Assembly (NCBI GenBank): GCA_963718105.1
Contig: OY970352.1
Coordinates: forward strand, 868,001 to 932,000
Origin: DASYKT01 sp963718105
GTDB taxonomy: Bacteria; Acidobacteriota; Blastocatellia; Pyrinomonadales; Pyrinomonadaceae
Length of the DNA: 64,000 nt
Direction of reading: 5' to 3'
The first letter of the stretch is position 1. The number at the start of each line of letters is the position of its first letter. This document shows positions 7,940 through 17,583 of this stretch, one piece after another. Made by a program: the position numbers and the translations under genes. The notes under the pieces were generated by a model. That model saw only the letters and a list, made by a program, of their open reading frames with translations, was not told where the DNA came from and made no database searches.

Positions 7940-9532
7940 ATGGTAGATCGTCGCGAATTTATTCAACTTGCTACAGTAACAAGCCTGGCAGCGATGGCGC
8001 CGATAGGAACCGCCGTTTCCGCGCAATCAGTCCGCCCGGGTTTTAGCCAGACTTTTGCTTTGAACGAAGCGACCATCGCCGACCTGCAGCAAAAAATGCA
8101 GAGCGGCGATATGTCGGCCGAAGAAATTACCCGTGCCTACATCCGGCGGATCGGCAGCGTCGACCGCAACCTGAATTCGGTGATCGAGCTTAATCCCGAA
8201 GCCGTTGCCATCGCCGAATCGCTCGACCGCGAGCGCAAAGCGGGAAAAGTGCGTTCTATGCTCCACGGCATTCCGGTTTTGATCAAGGACAACATCGACA
8301 CCGCCGACAAAATGAAGACCACGGCCGGCAGCCTGGCGCTTAGCGATTCGCCTGTGCCGAAACAGGACGCGTTCCTGGTAAAACAGTTGCGCGAAGCCGG
8401 CGCGGTGATCCTCGGCAAAACCAACTTGAGTGAGTGGGCAAATTTTCGCTCATCCAGTTCATCCAGCGGATGGTCGGGCCGCGGCGGGCAGACGCATAAC
8501 CCGTACGTTTTGCGGCGCAACCCGTGCGGGTCGAGTTCGGGTACGGGCGCTTCTATCGCCGCTAACCTGGCGGCCATCGGGATCGGCACGGAAACCGACG
8601 GTTCGATCGTTTGTCCTTCGTCAAATTGCGGGCTGGTGGGAATAAAACCGACGGTCGGTCTGGTTTCGCGCAGCGGTGTCATCCCCATCTCGCACACGCA
8701 GGACACGGCCGGGCCGATGACGCGCACCGTGACCGATGCCGCGATACTTCTTTCGTTTTTAACCCAGGTTGACGGGGCAGATTCCGCCACCGCGCAAAAC
8801 GGCAAAAAGGCCGGGCGCGATTATCAAAAATTCCTGGACCGCAAGGGTTTGTCCGGGGCGAGGATCGGTGTCGTGCGTTCGTTCTGGGGTAAAAATGTCC
8901 GGCTCGATAAGATGATGGACGAAGCCCTAAACGCGATGAAAGCCGAAGGCGCCACCGTCATCGACGTAAAAATTCCCACGCTCGGAAAATTTGGTGATGC
9001 CGAATTTGAAGTGCTGCTTTATGAATTCAAAGCCGGTCTGAATAAATATCTGGCCGGGCGTAATTCGCCGCATAAGACCCTGAAAGATCTGATCGCCTTT
9101 AACGAAGCTAACCGCGAACGCGAAATGCCGTATTTCGGACAGGAAATTTTTGAACGCGCCGAAAAGAAAGGCCCGCTGACCGACCGTCCGTACCGCCTGG
9201 CACTGCAGAAATGCAAAACGATGTCGCAGGCGCAGGGAATCGACGCGGTGATGAATCAAAATAAACTGGACGCGCTGGTCGCGCCGACCAATGGCCCCAT
9301 CTGGCTGATCGATACCGTCAACGGCGATTGCGGTTCGAGTTATGTGGATAGCTCGACGATAGCGGCGGTGGCGGGTTACCCGAGCATTACCGTTCCTGCC
9401 GGGCTGATCGAAGAACTGCCGATCGGAATCTCGTTTTTTGGAAGGGCCTATAGCGAACCAAAACTCATCTCGATCGCCTACAGCTTTGAGCAATCGACCA
9501 AGGCCAGACGCGCACCGAAATTTTTGGATTAA
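7940..9532 (+). CDS. Exported amidase (amidase-signature family)
   Basis: 530 aa. The N-terminus (DRREFIQLATVTSLAAMA) is a likely twin-arginine signal. The amidase-signature Ser-cisSer-Lys triad can be placed at K116 (LIKDNID), a serine in the GSSSGTGA block near residue 200, and S222 (ETDGSIVCPS). Such enzymes hydrolyse carboxamides, and the substrate cannot be told from sequence. Tat export implies that it folds in the cytoplasm before crossing the membrane. The 2-bp gap to the M19 peptidase suggests joint use on small peptides or amides. Confidence 0.92.
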   Translation: MVDRREFIQLATVTSLAAMAPIGTAVSAQSVRPGFSQTFALNEATIADLQQKMQSGDMSAEEITRAYIRRIGSVDRNLNSVIELNPEAVAIAESLDRERKAGKVRSMLHGIPVLIKDNIDTADKMKTTAGSLALSDSPVPKQDAFLVKQLREAGAVILGKTNLSEWANFRSSSSSSGWSGRGGQTHNPYVLRRNPCGSSSGTGASIAANLAAIGIGTETDGSIVCPSSNCGLVGIKPTVGLVSRSGVIPISHTQDTAGPMTRTVTDAAILLSFLTQVDGADSATAQNGKKAGRDYQKFLDRKGLSGARIGVVRSFWGKNVRLDKMMDEALNAMKAEGATVIDVKIPTLGKFGDAEFEVLLYEFKAGLNKYLAGRNSPHKTLKDLIAFNEANREREMPYFGQEIFERAEKKGPLTDRPYRLALQKCKTMSQAQGIDAVMNQNKLDALVAPTNGPIWLIDTVNGDCGSSYVDSSTIAAVAGYPSITVPAGLIEELPIGISFFGRAYSEPKLISIAYSFEQSTKARRAPKFLD

Positions 9533-9627
9533 TTTTTAGCCGCAAAGTTCATAGTTAATTTTTTTCCCGATTGATCTGTTTTGTATTGTAAATTGATCGC
9601 CTAGCGTTACGGTAAAGCTTAAACGTG

Positions 9628-9780
9628 GTAGTGTCCTAAAGCTGTGGTGTCGCATCATTCGCAAGTAGATAAAAGATGATAGTCGATAACTGAAAGATTC
9701 GATCTATTCTCTATCATCTATCAGTTATCATCTATTCCGAAAGACATTCCATTCTCAGCACCACAACTTTAGGACAACAC
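9628..9780. repeat. Inverted repeat, MITE-like, family G
   Basis: This fills most of the 306-bp gap 9533-9838. Outer arms read GTGTCCTAAAGCTGTGGTG on the left and the reverse complement of TGTCCTAAAGTTGTGGTG on the right. Inside them is a second inverted pair built on GATAACTGA-type and TCAGTTATC-type segments. No ORF is present. Confidence 0.6.
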
Positions 9781-9838
9781 CTAAAACTAGAATGATTTTT
9801 TTTCTCTTTGTGTCCTTCGTGTCTTTGTGGTTAATCTC

Positions 9839-10867
9839 TTATTTAAACACGCCTTCGCCCAGAAAATTTTTACGCAGATAACCGATCGTATCCTGTAAGG
9901 TTTCCGCCGGATCGCGCGGAGAAAATTTCAGTTCCTCGATAGCTTTAGCGGGATCGAAATACCAGAAATGTTCCGCCTGCTCGACTTCGCTGGGCGCAAC
10001 CGGCGAGGTCTTGTTCCAATTCTTAAATACTGAATCAAGCAGCCCGGCGCCCGCCACCGCGAGCTTTTTCGGCATGCGCAGGCCCGGCGCGGCAACCCCG
10101 CTCAGTCTTTCCAGCCGCCCGAAAAATTGCGCAAAGCTCATATTGGCCGCGCCCAGCAGATATTTTTCCTGGTGTTTGCCGCGTTCGAGAGCGCCGATAA
10201 AAGCCGCAGCCGCATCGCGCGCGTCGACAAAATTCAGCCCGCCCGACGGCGTATAGGGAAGTTTTCGCGCGAGAAAATCCAGCACGACTTTGGTCGAACT
10301 CAAACGTTCGTCGCCCGGCCCCAGCAGCAGGCTCGGGTTCATTATTACCAACTTCAAACCCTTGCCGTCAAAATTTTCCAGTGCCGCGCGCTCCTGGTAA
10401 TATTTCGAGGCGTAATATGCCCAGCGGGAAAAAACATCGACCGGCTGCGGATGAGTTTCATCGACAACCTCATCCGTCTTGCTCACGGCGATCGTGCCGC
10501 TCGACGAAGCCATCACGATCGTTTTGACATTTTTTTCTTTCGCCGCCGCGCATAGCAGGCGGGTTCCTTCTACGTGAACCTTGTTCATTAACGCCGCATT
10601 CTGATTATCGCGCGAAACTTTTCCCGCCAGGTGAAAGATAGCCGAGACATCTTTTACCGCTTTGGCCAGGTCGTCCTTGCTCGTGACCGATCCGATAAAA
10701 GGCTCCACGCCCGCGTCGCCCATCCACGCCGGCACGTGCGAAGCCATCACCCGCAGGTTTTTCTCCCCCGCATTCAACATCTGTTGTACGATATGCGCGC
10801 CTAAAAACCCCGTCCCACCGGTGACGAGAATTTTCTTTTTAATTTTTGTTGAACCGCTTTTCGTCAT
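9839..10867 (-). CDS. NAD(P)-dependent epimerase/dehydratase-like SDR protein
   Basis: 342 aa, cytoplasmic. An N-terminal Rossmann motif (ILVTGGTGFLGAHI) and a YYASKYYQE block (the YxxxK catalytic pair of extended SDRs) are clear, and MASSSGTIAV supplies the Ser. The pattern resembles dihydroflavonol-reductase and HpnA-like members, which act on hopanoid, sterol or sugar intermediates. The true substrate is unknown. It is convergent with the amidase and separated by repeats from the GH47 gene upstream on the same strand. Confidence 0.8.
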   Translation of the reverse strand: MTKSGSTKIKKKILVTGGTGFLGAHIVQQMLNAGEKNLRVMASHVPAWMGDAGVEPFIGSVTSKDDLAKAVKDVSAIFHLAGKVSRDNQNAALMNKVHVEGTRLLCAAAKEKNVKTIVMASSSGTIAVSKTDEVVDETHPQPVDVFSRWAYYASKYYQERAALENFDGKGLKLVIMNPSLLLGPGDERLSSTKVVLDFLARKLPYTPSGGLNFVDARDAAAAFIGALERGKHQEKYLLGAANMSFAQFFGRLERLSGVAAPGLRMPKKLAVAGAGLLDSVFKNWNKTSPVAPSEVEQAEHFWYFDPAKAIEELKFSPRDPAETLQDTIGYLRKNFLGEGVFK

Positions 10868-10881
10868 AAAAGTTTTATCAT

Positions 10882-10998
10882 AATGAGGTCAGAACCGGGA
10901 ACGCAGTGACCGGGTTTCCGGTATAAAAATCATCTTGTTCATAAATAAAGATTTAAACAAATCATCATTACCCGGTCACTGCGTTCCCGGTTCTGACC
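10882..10998. repeat. REPIN-like inverted repeat, family A
   Basis: The edge AATGAGGTCAG leads into AACCGGGAACGCAGTGACCG. About 60 bp of AT-rich centre separate it from the inverted right arm ending CCGGTTCTGACC. It lies between the SDR and GH47 genes. Confidence 0.8.
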
Positions 10999-11020
10999 GT
11001 TATTTTTTTCTTCAACCGTA

Positions 11021-12397
11021 TTACTTCCACGTTTTCCTGATCGGATGCGCCTCGGTATTGAATATCACTTTTTTGAAATCCAAAGTTTTCTCGGGCGCAA
11101 AGAGCAGGTAAAAATACTTGAACGTCTCCGCAAAAAGAAAGCTGTGCATCGAGTCAGCTTTTTCCCTGGTCACCACACTTTTTAGCGAAGCATAAGCTTC
11201 ATCCGTTTTGCAGTGTTTCACCAGATCGTCAAAAAAAGTTTTGCCCATCTGCAGGTATTTCGGATCTTTGGTGTAGTGATAAAGATAGTAGGTCGATTCG
11301 ACGATCTCCGGCCGCAGCGGGTAAGCCGGGTAACCCACTTCCATCGTTTGGTAATTTATTTCTTCCGGCTCGATGCCGTGTTTTGCCCACATTTTCGCGG
11401 ACGATTCCTGCAGGCGTTTGGCGCGGGCCAGGTCGCCGCTCATGGCCAGCACAGCCGGAAAAAATGCATCGAGCGCGCCGGATGTCGTGGCCGTGCGCTT
11501 GCCGGTGTTCATATCGGCATGGCCGTACCAGAGCTCACCGCGCACTTCGTCGGCCAAATATTTATTGATCGCGGCGATGCCTTCATCCCACATTTTTTTG
11601 CAGTCTTTATCGCCGAAAAGCAGCCAGCATTTGAGCAGATATTCGTAATACGAATCGATCTCGGCGCTGATGTGGGTGCCGGTCTCCGTCCATTTGCCGG
11701 TCTCGACGTTGATCTTGGTGCCGACTAAGCCCAGCGGCGAACGGCGGTTATAGGTCTCTACCAACGCGCGCTTGGCTTTGTCGTAATAGACTTGCTTTCC
11801 GGTCAATTTACTCAGCGCGCCAAATTCGATCAGCAGCGTTCCCGACTCCGCCGGGTTCGTCACCTCGCCGCGCACTTTTCCGGTTTTAAGATTTACAAAA
11901 CGATAGGGAATTCCGGTCGGCGATTCAAAAACAGGCAGCAGCCTGTTGCCCAGATCTTCGGCGAGGGTCAAAAACTTTTTCTCGCCCGTCAGTTGATAGC
12001 AGGTAAGCAATCCGCCCAAAGTTCTTATCGTGATCTCAAAATTCTGCACATAGATGTCTTTATCAAACGACAGGTTTGCGAGAATATATTTTTTGGTGCT
12101 TTCGGCTTCTTCCTTAAAACCCATCATTATCAAAGAATCCAGCGAATCGACCTGTGTCATCAAAATGGGCTGCCCGTCATACCAGTCGCGATGCGTTTTG
12201 CTCAGCGGTTTCAGATCGTCATGTCCCCACGCGTATTTTTTATACCCGTTCCAGGCGTGCAGAAATTCAGTTTTGACCTGGGCCGCCAATTCGGCGCGAT
12301 TGATTTTTTGTCCGGCGGATTTTTGCCCAAAGATCGGGCAAATGACCGTACAGAACAATGCGAATAAAAGGCCCAAATTTACTATCGGTCTAATCAT
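11021..12397 (-). CDS. GH47 alpha-1,2-mannosidase, exported
   Basis: 458 aa with a signal peptide (to about residue 24). The sequence carries hallmark blocks of glycoside hydrolase family 47: TQVDSLDSLIMMG, NPAESGTLLIEFGALSKLTG, AEIDSYYEYLLK, RPEIVESTYYLYHYT and a C-terminal FNTEAHP whose Thr (T448) is the calcium ligand in the ER mannosidase. The acidic residues in these blocks match the known catalytic set. GH47 enzymes trim alpha-1,2-linked mannose and are mostly eukaryotic, with scattered bacterial members. The gene overlaps the end of the 1472-residue lipid enzyme by 8 bp, so the two are very likely translated from one message. Confidence 0.9.
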   Translation of the reverse strand: MIRPIVNLGLLFALFCTVICPIFGQKSAGQKINRAELAAQVKTEFLHAWNGYKKYAWGHDDLKPLSKTHRDWYDGQPILMTQVDSLDSLIMMGFKEEAESTKKYILANLSFDKDIYVQNFEITIRTLGGLLTCYQLTGEKKFLTLAEDLGNRLLPVFESPTGIPYRFVNLKTGKVRGEVTNPAESGTLLIEFGALSKLTGKQVYYDKAKRALVETYNRRSPLGLVGTKINVETGKWTETGTHISAEIDSYYEYLLKCWLLFGDKDCKKMWDEGIAAINKYLADEVRGELWYGHADMNTGKRTATTSGALDAFFPAVLAMSGDLARAKRLQESSAKMWAKHGIEPEEINYQTMEVGYPAYPLRPEIVESTYYLYHYTKDPKYLQMGKTFFDDLVKHCKTDEAYASLKSVVTREKADSMHSFLFAETFKYFYLLFAPEKTLDFKKVIFNTEAHPIRKTWK

Positions 12398-15300
12398 CGA
12401 TTATCGGCTCCTGTTTGCGCGCCTTTCGTCTTTCACTCTGCCATTTTTGGCGCATTGCTTTGACGTCGAATTTTGTATTGGTCCCGTTGCGCAGGTTTCT
12501 CACTTCGTGTTCGACGCGCGCGGCGATCAGCCGGTAAGCTTCGGTTTTCGGCGTGCCCTTGGTCATCTCTTCCAGTTCCGCATGCTCCAGATAGCGCCCG
12601 ATCTTCGCGCCGACCTTGGCGCCGATGCTCTTCGATTTTGGAATGACGGTGCCCTTCGGAAACGCTTCGTAAGTGCCGACCAGGCAAATCGGTAAAATTC
12701 CTATTTTGTTCGTCAGAGCCAGATAGCCGATCACCGGTTTGAATTCCGCGATCTCTCCCGATAGCTGGCGGCCGCCTTCCGGAAAAATCAGCGCATTGTA
12801 GCCTTCGTCCAGAATTTGCGAAACGTGGCGCAGCGATTGGCGCAGGCTGCCCGAGCGTTCGATCGGAACCAGCGTGGTGAAATTGTTCATATACGCGCGC
12901 TTGTATTTCGTATCGAACCAGTAATCGGCCGCGGCCACCGCCACCGTCTGTTCGGCCACCTCTTTACCGAGCGCGTATTTCACCAGACCCATATCCAGAT
13001 GCGAAGCGTGATTTGCCGCGACGATAAAATTGGTATGCGGCGGAATATTGGTCTGGCCCTCGACGGTAGTTTTCAAAATACCGCCGTAGAGGCTTTTTTG
13101 CGCAAAGCCGATGATGTTTGTGCCGACAGTGCGCACGATCGATGGAACGTGCAGCTCGTCTTCCCTGGGTTTTTCTTCTTCTTTCGGCGCTTCTTTGAGC
13201 TCCTTGCGTTTATCCACTCTCTCTACCGCGGTTAACAGCTCGCGCACGGTTTGCACTTCGTTTAAGGTTTCCGGCGAGAGAATTTTTCCGCCGCCGTCTT
13301 CGATCGCGGCAGCCAGCTCGACGAACATCAGGCTGTCAAACCCAAGCTCTTCTAATTTGCTGCCTAAGGTGACATCAGAGGGCGGACGGGTCGCCACATC
13401 GGCCACGATCCGGCGCAGCCAATTCGCGGTAGTGTCGGTTTTTTCTTCGGCCTTCTCACGTTCATCTTTTTTGCCGCGTTCTTCGAGCGCAATGATCATC
13501 TCGATCACGTCGCGGCGTTTGACCTTGCGCGTGGCCGTGCGCGGCAATTCGAAGTTGGTGAGATGCAAAGATTTGACTCGTTTGTAAAAAGACAGCCCGC
13601 TGGAAACTTCGCGGAAATGCTCTTCAACTTTTTTGTTCACCTGCGCGCGCGAAAGGGAAATGTCCTTTTCGAAATCTGGCACCACCAGGCAGACGATCTT
13701 TTCGCCGCCGCCCTCATCGGGCAGCCCCACCACGCTTAACTCCTTGATATAAGGCGATTTACCGTAAAGCTCCTCGATCTCGTCAGGATAAACATTTTTT
13801 CCGTTGCTATCGATGATGACGTCTTTTGAACGCCCCACGATGTAAAGATTTCCTTCTTCGTCCAGCCGCCCCAGATCGCCCGTGCTGAGCCAACGGTCTT
13901 CCAAAACTTCCTTGGTCGCTTCCTCGTTGTTGTAATAGCCGAGCATGATATTTTGCCCGCGCGCCATTACTTCGCCCACGCCGTTCTCGTCCGGCTCGGC
14001 GATCTGGATCTGCACGCCGGGCAGCGGTTTGCCCACCGAACCGCCGAGCATTTTATTTTGCGGCCGGGTGACGGTCAGCACCGGTGAAGCCTCGGTCAGC
14101 CCGTAACCTTCGAGAATGGTAAAGCCCAGCCCGTGCAGATCCCGCTGGACCTTTTCACTCAGCGCCGAGCCGCCCGAGATAAGATAGCGAATACGTCCGC
14201 CCATTCCTTCGTGGATAGGGAAGAACATAACCTGGCCCAGGTTGAGAAAAGTTTTGTCGCGCAGCCAGGCGTTAAATTCGATCAGGTTGTCGGCGATCTC
14301 CGCCACCCACGAGCCGTTGTCGCGAAGGCGTGTTTTTATCCGGCGGTGCAGCATCTCCCAGAGCGCCGGCACGCCGACCATTCCGGTCACGTGGCCGTTC
14401 TTGATCGCGCGCGAGAGTTCTTCACCGCTCAGTTCTTCGAGATAGGTGATCTGAGTGCCGTTGGAAAAAGGCGTCAGAAAACCGGTCGAGAATTCGAAAG
14501 TATGGTGCAGCGGCAGCACCGAAAGCACCCCGTCATTAAGGCCCATTTCAAAGATCGAGCCGAGCATCGAGGTCATATTAGTAAAATTGCGGTGTGTCAA
14601 CATCACGGCCTTCGGGTTGCCGGTAGTTCCGCTGGTAAAGATCAGCGAGGCGACGGTGTTGGGCGCTGCTTTGGCCGGAAGCTCTTCGGCCAGCTTGGCT
14701 TCTTCCGCTTCTGAAAGCATTTCAAAAACGTCGTCGAAAACCCAGATCTTACAATCCAGTTTTTCTTCCTTCAAGCGGTCCTCGAGTTCAGAATTTTCTT
14801 CCCGCAGTTTGTCGCTGATGACGATGGCGGAAACTTCACCCGCGCGTACAAAACTCACGATGTCATCCACCGTGCTTGCGGGGTCGACCGGCACTGCCGT
14901 CGCGCCTGCTTTGATGATGCCGAAATAGGTCATTCCCCATTCGGGCATATTGTGGCTAAAAAGAATTACCCGCGAGCCGTGCTCGATTTTGTTACGCACA
15001 AAAAACGTGGCGGCGCGGTTTGTCAACTCGCCTACGTCCTGAAAAGTATATTGTTCTTTTTTGCCGTCGCGCTCTATACGCATTGCCACGCGCGTGCCAA
15101 AACGCTTCGTCGTCGTGTCAAAAAGATCGATCAGATCGCGATAGGTGTAGGCGCGCTTAGGCTGCAGCCGCAGCTCTTCTTCCAGTGTCGGCAAAACCCA
15201 TTTTCGCAGGCCGGGAAAATGAACGTTTAGCCAGTAGTCATACCAGTCGAGTTTTTCGGGCTGCCAGGGCGTGAGTTTTTGCTCGGAAGTTTTGACGCGG

Positions 15301-16808
15301 GCCATCAATTCACGCACGTTGTCGGCCCGAAAAATGTACGCATTGTCGATCATGAACGGTTTAAACAGCGAAAACGCATCCATCGTTTCCTGCGTGCTGC
15401 GTTCTACTTCTTCAACGTTCTTTTTGAGCCCGTCGACAACATTTCCCAGCCTTCCGCCGCCCCATTTCGGATTGAATTTATCGAGCAGGCCGGAAGCGCG
15501 TTTTGCCAGTTTGTTTGCCATCGGCGCCGAATACTTTTCGTACGCTTCCTGCGTGCGGGCTTTATTTTCCGTGCGCGCGATTAACTGATTTACAATTTTA
15601 TTGCCCGTTTCCTTATCCTTGAAATGCTTGCGTTTATAAAGCCCTACCAGCTCTACTATCCGCCTCATATCATTAGGGTTAGAGTCGCCCGTGCAGGATT
15701 GATAAACCAGTTTTGGTACCGCGGTCATGGCCTCGGCGGCAACCGCCAGCATCGTGCCCGACACCAGATCGACCGGCGTAATATCGAGCACCAGTTTTTC
15801 ATTTACCGGGATCTGCGATTGGCCTTTGAGCGCGATCAGGATCAGCGGAGCCGTGGTGGTAAAGCCTTCATTCCAGCCGGGAAACGGATAGCTGTGCGAA
15901 GATTCCACGATCGACGGGCGCACGATGGCTTTGATGATGCCGTCTTCTTTTGCCACGATCTGTTCGCCCAGCGATTTGGTGTAGGTGTAAATATTGGTCC
16001 AGCCCCAGTAATCGGCGCGCTCGGAGCCGAGTTCGGTTGTGCGTTCGCGCACCCACATTTTTCTTTCGCGGGCGATGGCCAGGCTGATGGCGTCTTCATC
16101 ATCGGGATCGCGGCCTTCTTCGGCCAGGCGCTCGCGCGCCAGCTCGCGAAACTTCGCGTTCTGCATCGCGTCCTTGGCTTCTTCGCGGGCGCGGGCGGAA
16201 ATGTTGGCGCAGTCTTCCACTTCCTGATCGACCGAAAATTTTACCCCCGGCATTTCTTCGTGCCGCGGAAAATACCCGACTACGGTTTCGTTTTCCCACA
16301 CCGCGCCCGAACGCTTGCCCGCTACAAAGCAAGTCGAGACGTGGATCAGGCACGGCCGCTTCATTTTTTTAGTGAAATCGAGAACATTATTGGTGCCGAC
16401 CACGTTGGTGCGCAGCGCGTGTTCGAGCGGGGGATTGAACGTCACGTTTCCGGCGGAGTTGATGACGATATCGAGCTGCCGGGCGATCTCGTTCGCTTCG
16501 TCTTCGGGAATGCCGAGGTTGACGTCACCGACGTCGCCGTTGACCGGCACTACCTTTTCTTTGATAAAGTCTTCAAATTTATCACCATGCTTTTCGCGCA
16601 GCGGGTCAAAGGTCGGCGAAGGCACGATCGTATTCCAGAAACGCGTAAGCGTTTCCTGCTGGTCGCGCGCGCGCACCACTACGTAAACCTTCCCGACATC
16701 GGGAAAATTATGCAGCAGCATCGACAGCGTCACTTTGCCCACAAAGCCCGTGCCGCCGATAAAGAAAATATTTTTGCCTTTAAAGATTTCGGTTGGTGAT
16801 AATTTCAT
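12390..16808 (-). CDS. Reductase-AMP ligase-carrier-acyltransferase fusion, ElbD-like
   Basis: 1472 aa, no signal peptide. Domains in order: an NAD(P)-binding fatty acyl reductase/thioester-reductase-like domain (about 10-390; GGTGFVG at 18-24, YxxxK at Y274/K278); an AMP-binding acyl ligase (about 545-1110; SGTTGNPK ending at 733, GYGLTEAS at 901, STGDLGR at 975); an acyl-carrier domain (about 1125-1200; GFDSL with the phosphopantetheine Ser1159); and a PlsC-type acyltransferase (about 1225-1430; NHASHLD at 1266, FPEGGR at 1342). This order recalls the ElbD enzyme linked to ether-lipid formation in myxobacteria and homologues noted in Acidobacteria. The exact reaction here is inference. The GH47 gene overlaps its stop. 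Confidence 0.85.
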   Translation of the reverse strand: MKLSPTEIFKGKNIFFIGGTGFVGKVTLSMLLHNFPDVGKVYVVVRARDQQETLTRFWNTIVPSPTFDPLREKHGDKFEDFIKEKVVPVNGDVGDVNLGIPEDEANEIARQLDIVINSAGNVTFNPPLEHALRTNVVGTNNVLDFTKKMKRPCLIHVSTCFVAGKRSGAVWENETVVGYFPRHEEMPGVKFSVDQEVEDCANISARAREEAKDAMQNAKFRELARERLAEEGRDPDDEDAISLAIARERKMWVRERTTELGSERADYWGWTNIYTYTKSLGEQIVAKEDGIIKAIVRPSIVESSHSYPFPGWNEGFTTTAPLILIALKGQSQIPVNEKLVLDITPVDLVSGTMLAVAAEAMTAVPKLVYQSCTGDSNPNDMRRIVELVGLYKRKHFKDKETGNKIVNQLIARTENKARTQEAYEKYSAPMANKLAKRASGLLDKFNPKWGGGRLGNVVDGLKKNVEEVERSTQETMDAFSLFKPFMIDNAYIFRADNVRELMARVKTSEQKLTPWQPEKLDWYDYWLNVHFPGLRKWVLPTLEEELRLQPKRAYTYRDLIDLFDTTTKRFGTRVAMRIERDGKKEQYTFQDVGELTNRAATFFVRNKIEHGSRVILFSHNMPEWGMTYFGIIKAGATAVPVDPASTVDDIVSFVRAGEVSAIVISDKLREENSELEDRLKEEKLDCKIWVFDDVFEMLSEAEEAKLAEELPAKAAPNTVASLIFTSGTTGNPKAVMLTHRNFTNMTSMLGSIFEMGLNDGVLSVLPLHHTFEFSTGFLTPFSNGTQITYLEELSGEELSRAIKNGHVTGMVGVPALWEMLHRRIKTRLRDNGSWVAEIADNLIEFNAWLRDKTFLNLGQVMFFPIHEGMGGRIRYLISGGSALSEKVQRDLHGLGFTILEGYGLTEASPVLTVTRPQNKMLGGSVGKPLPGVQIQIAEPDENGVGEVMARGQNIMLGYYNNEEATKEVLEDRWLSTGDLGRLDEEGNLYIVGRSKDVIIDSNGKNVYPDEIEELYGKSPYIKELSVVGLPDEGGGEKIVCLVVPDFEKDISLSRAQVNKKVEEHFREVSSGLSFYKRVKSLHLTNFELPRTATRKVKRRDVIEMIIALEERGKKDEREKAEEKTDTTANWLRRIVADVATRPPSDVTLGSKLEELGFDSLMFVELAAAIEDGGGKILSPETLNEVQTVRELLTAVERVDKRKELKEAPKEEEKPREDELHVPSIVRTVGTNIIGFAQKSLYGGILKTTVEGQTNIPPHTNFIVAANHASHLDMGLVKYALGKEVAEQTVAVAAADYWFDTKYKRAYMNNFTTLVPIERSGSLRQSLRHVSQILDEGYNALIFPEGGRQLSGEIAEFKPVIGYLALTNKIGILPICLVGTYEAFPKGTVIPKSKSIGAKVGAKIGRYLEHAELEEMTKGTPKTEAYRLIAARVEHEVRNLRNGTNTKFDVKAMRQKWQSERRKARKQEPIIDD

Positions 16809-16817
16809 TATATTTTG

Positions 16818-16923
16818 TAACGCCGCCGTCCCGGCGGCTGTCCTGAGGGCGTCCCGCCGTCAGTTTAATTTCTCATGCGGGCGAGACACCCCCATGACAG
16901 CCAGCGAGACGCTGGCGCTACAT
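16818..16923. repeat. Palindromic extragenic repeat, family F
   Basis: Second copy of the element at 6456-6561, in opposite orientation (AACGCCGCCGTCCCGGCGGC at one end, AGCGAGACGCTGGCGCTAC at the other). It occupies nearly all of the gap and ends just before the stop codon of the next minus-strand gene. Confidence 0.7.
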
Positions 16924-16924
16924 C

Positions 16925-17455
16925 TCATCCGCAAGAATCTTTGTTGTCGAAATTTTCGGGCAGTTTCGTCCAGCCTACTTGTCCTTTACGATTTCTGATC
17001 TTTACCCACCAGACGGCCTTTGGCTCGCTGACCAGTTTCAAAGCGGTGTTATCGTAGAACGAATCGGTGAAGATCTTGCCTTTGACCCAGGTCTCATAAA
17101 ATCCCTCGCCGGTGTAGGTCAGAAGGTATATAAATTCGCCCGCCTTGAGGCGTATTTTGTTTTCACCTACAACCGTATTTTCGAGCGCCTTCACTATGCC
17201 CGCCTTGGTAGTGATGACGACACCTGTTACGCCTCTTACTTTTTCACCTTTTTTTACCCTGAACGCTATGGACGATCCTTCGCTCATTTTTGTCCGCAAA
17301 ACGGTAGCTTTATTGGCGACCCATTCGCGATAGGTGCAGCATTCAAAAGGACAAGCGCCGGCATCTCTGTACGGCATCTTCGGCTGCGCCAGAGCCTGCC
17401 CGCTCAGCGTCAGAAAAAAACAAAACAACATTATCGCGAGACATTTTTTACGCAT
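16925..17455 (-). CDS. Exported protein of unknown function, SH3-like C-terminus
   Basis: 176 aa with a signal peptide ending ALAQ at about residue 24. The mature protein starts with a Cys cluster (ACPFECC), continues as a beta-rich domain, and ends in WWVKIRNRKGQVGWTKLP, which resembles the last strands of a bacterial SH3-like domain. No catalytic motif is visible. It stands alone between two palindromic repeats. It is probably periplasmic, with the role unknown. Confidence 0.75.
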   Translation of the reverse strand: MRKKCLAIMLFCFFLTLSGQALAQPKMPYRDAGACPFECCTYREWVANKATVLRTKMSEGSSIAFRVKKGEKVRGVTGVVITTKAGIVKALENTVVGENKIRLKAGEFIYLLTYTGEGFYETWVKGKIFTDSFYDNTALKLVSEPKAVWWVKIRNRKGQVGWTKLPENFDNKDSCG

Positions 17456-17474
17456 ATTTTAAACGCTTTTTGTC

Positions 17475-17578
17475 GGAGCGCGGACGTCTCGTCCGCAAAG
17501 ATTGCCGCAGGCAATCTAATGATCTTAAATGAAACGTACGTCGCAGGGCGACGTTTGCGGACGAGACGTCCGTGCTCC
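17475..17578. repeat. Palindromic extragenic repeat, family C (GGAGCGCGGACG)
   Basis: GGAGCGCGGACGTCTCGTCC at the left and GGACGAGACGTCCGTGCTCC-like sequence at the right enclose small hairpins. Related copies lie at 38508-38612, 42499-42610, 44563-44688 and 57863-58020, and shorter ones elsewhere. Confidence 0.8.
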
Positions 17579-17583
17579 CAATT

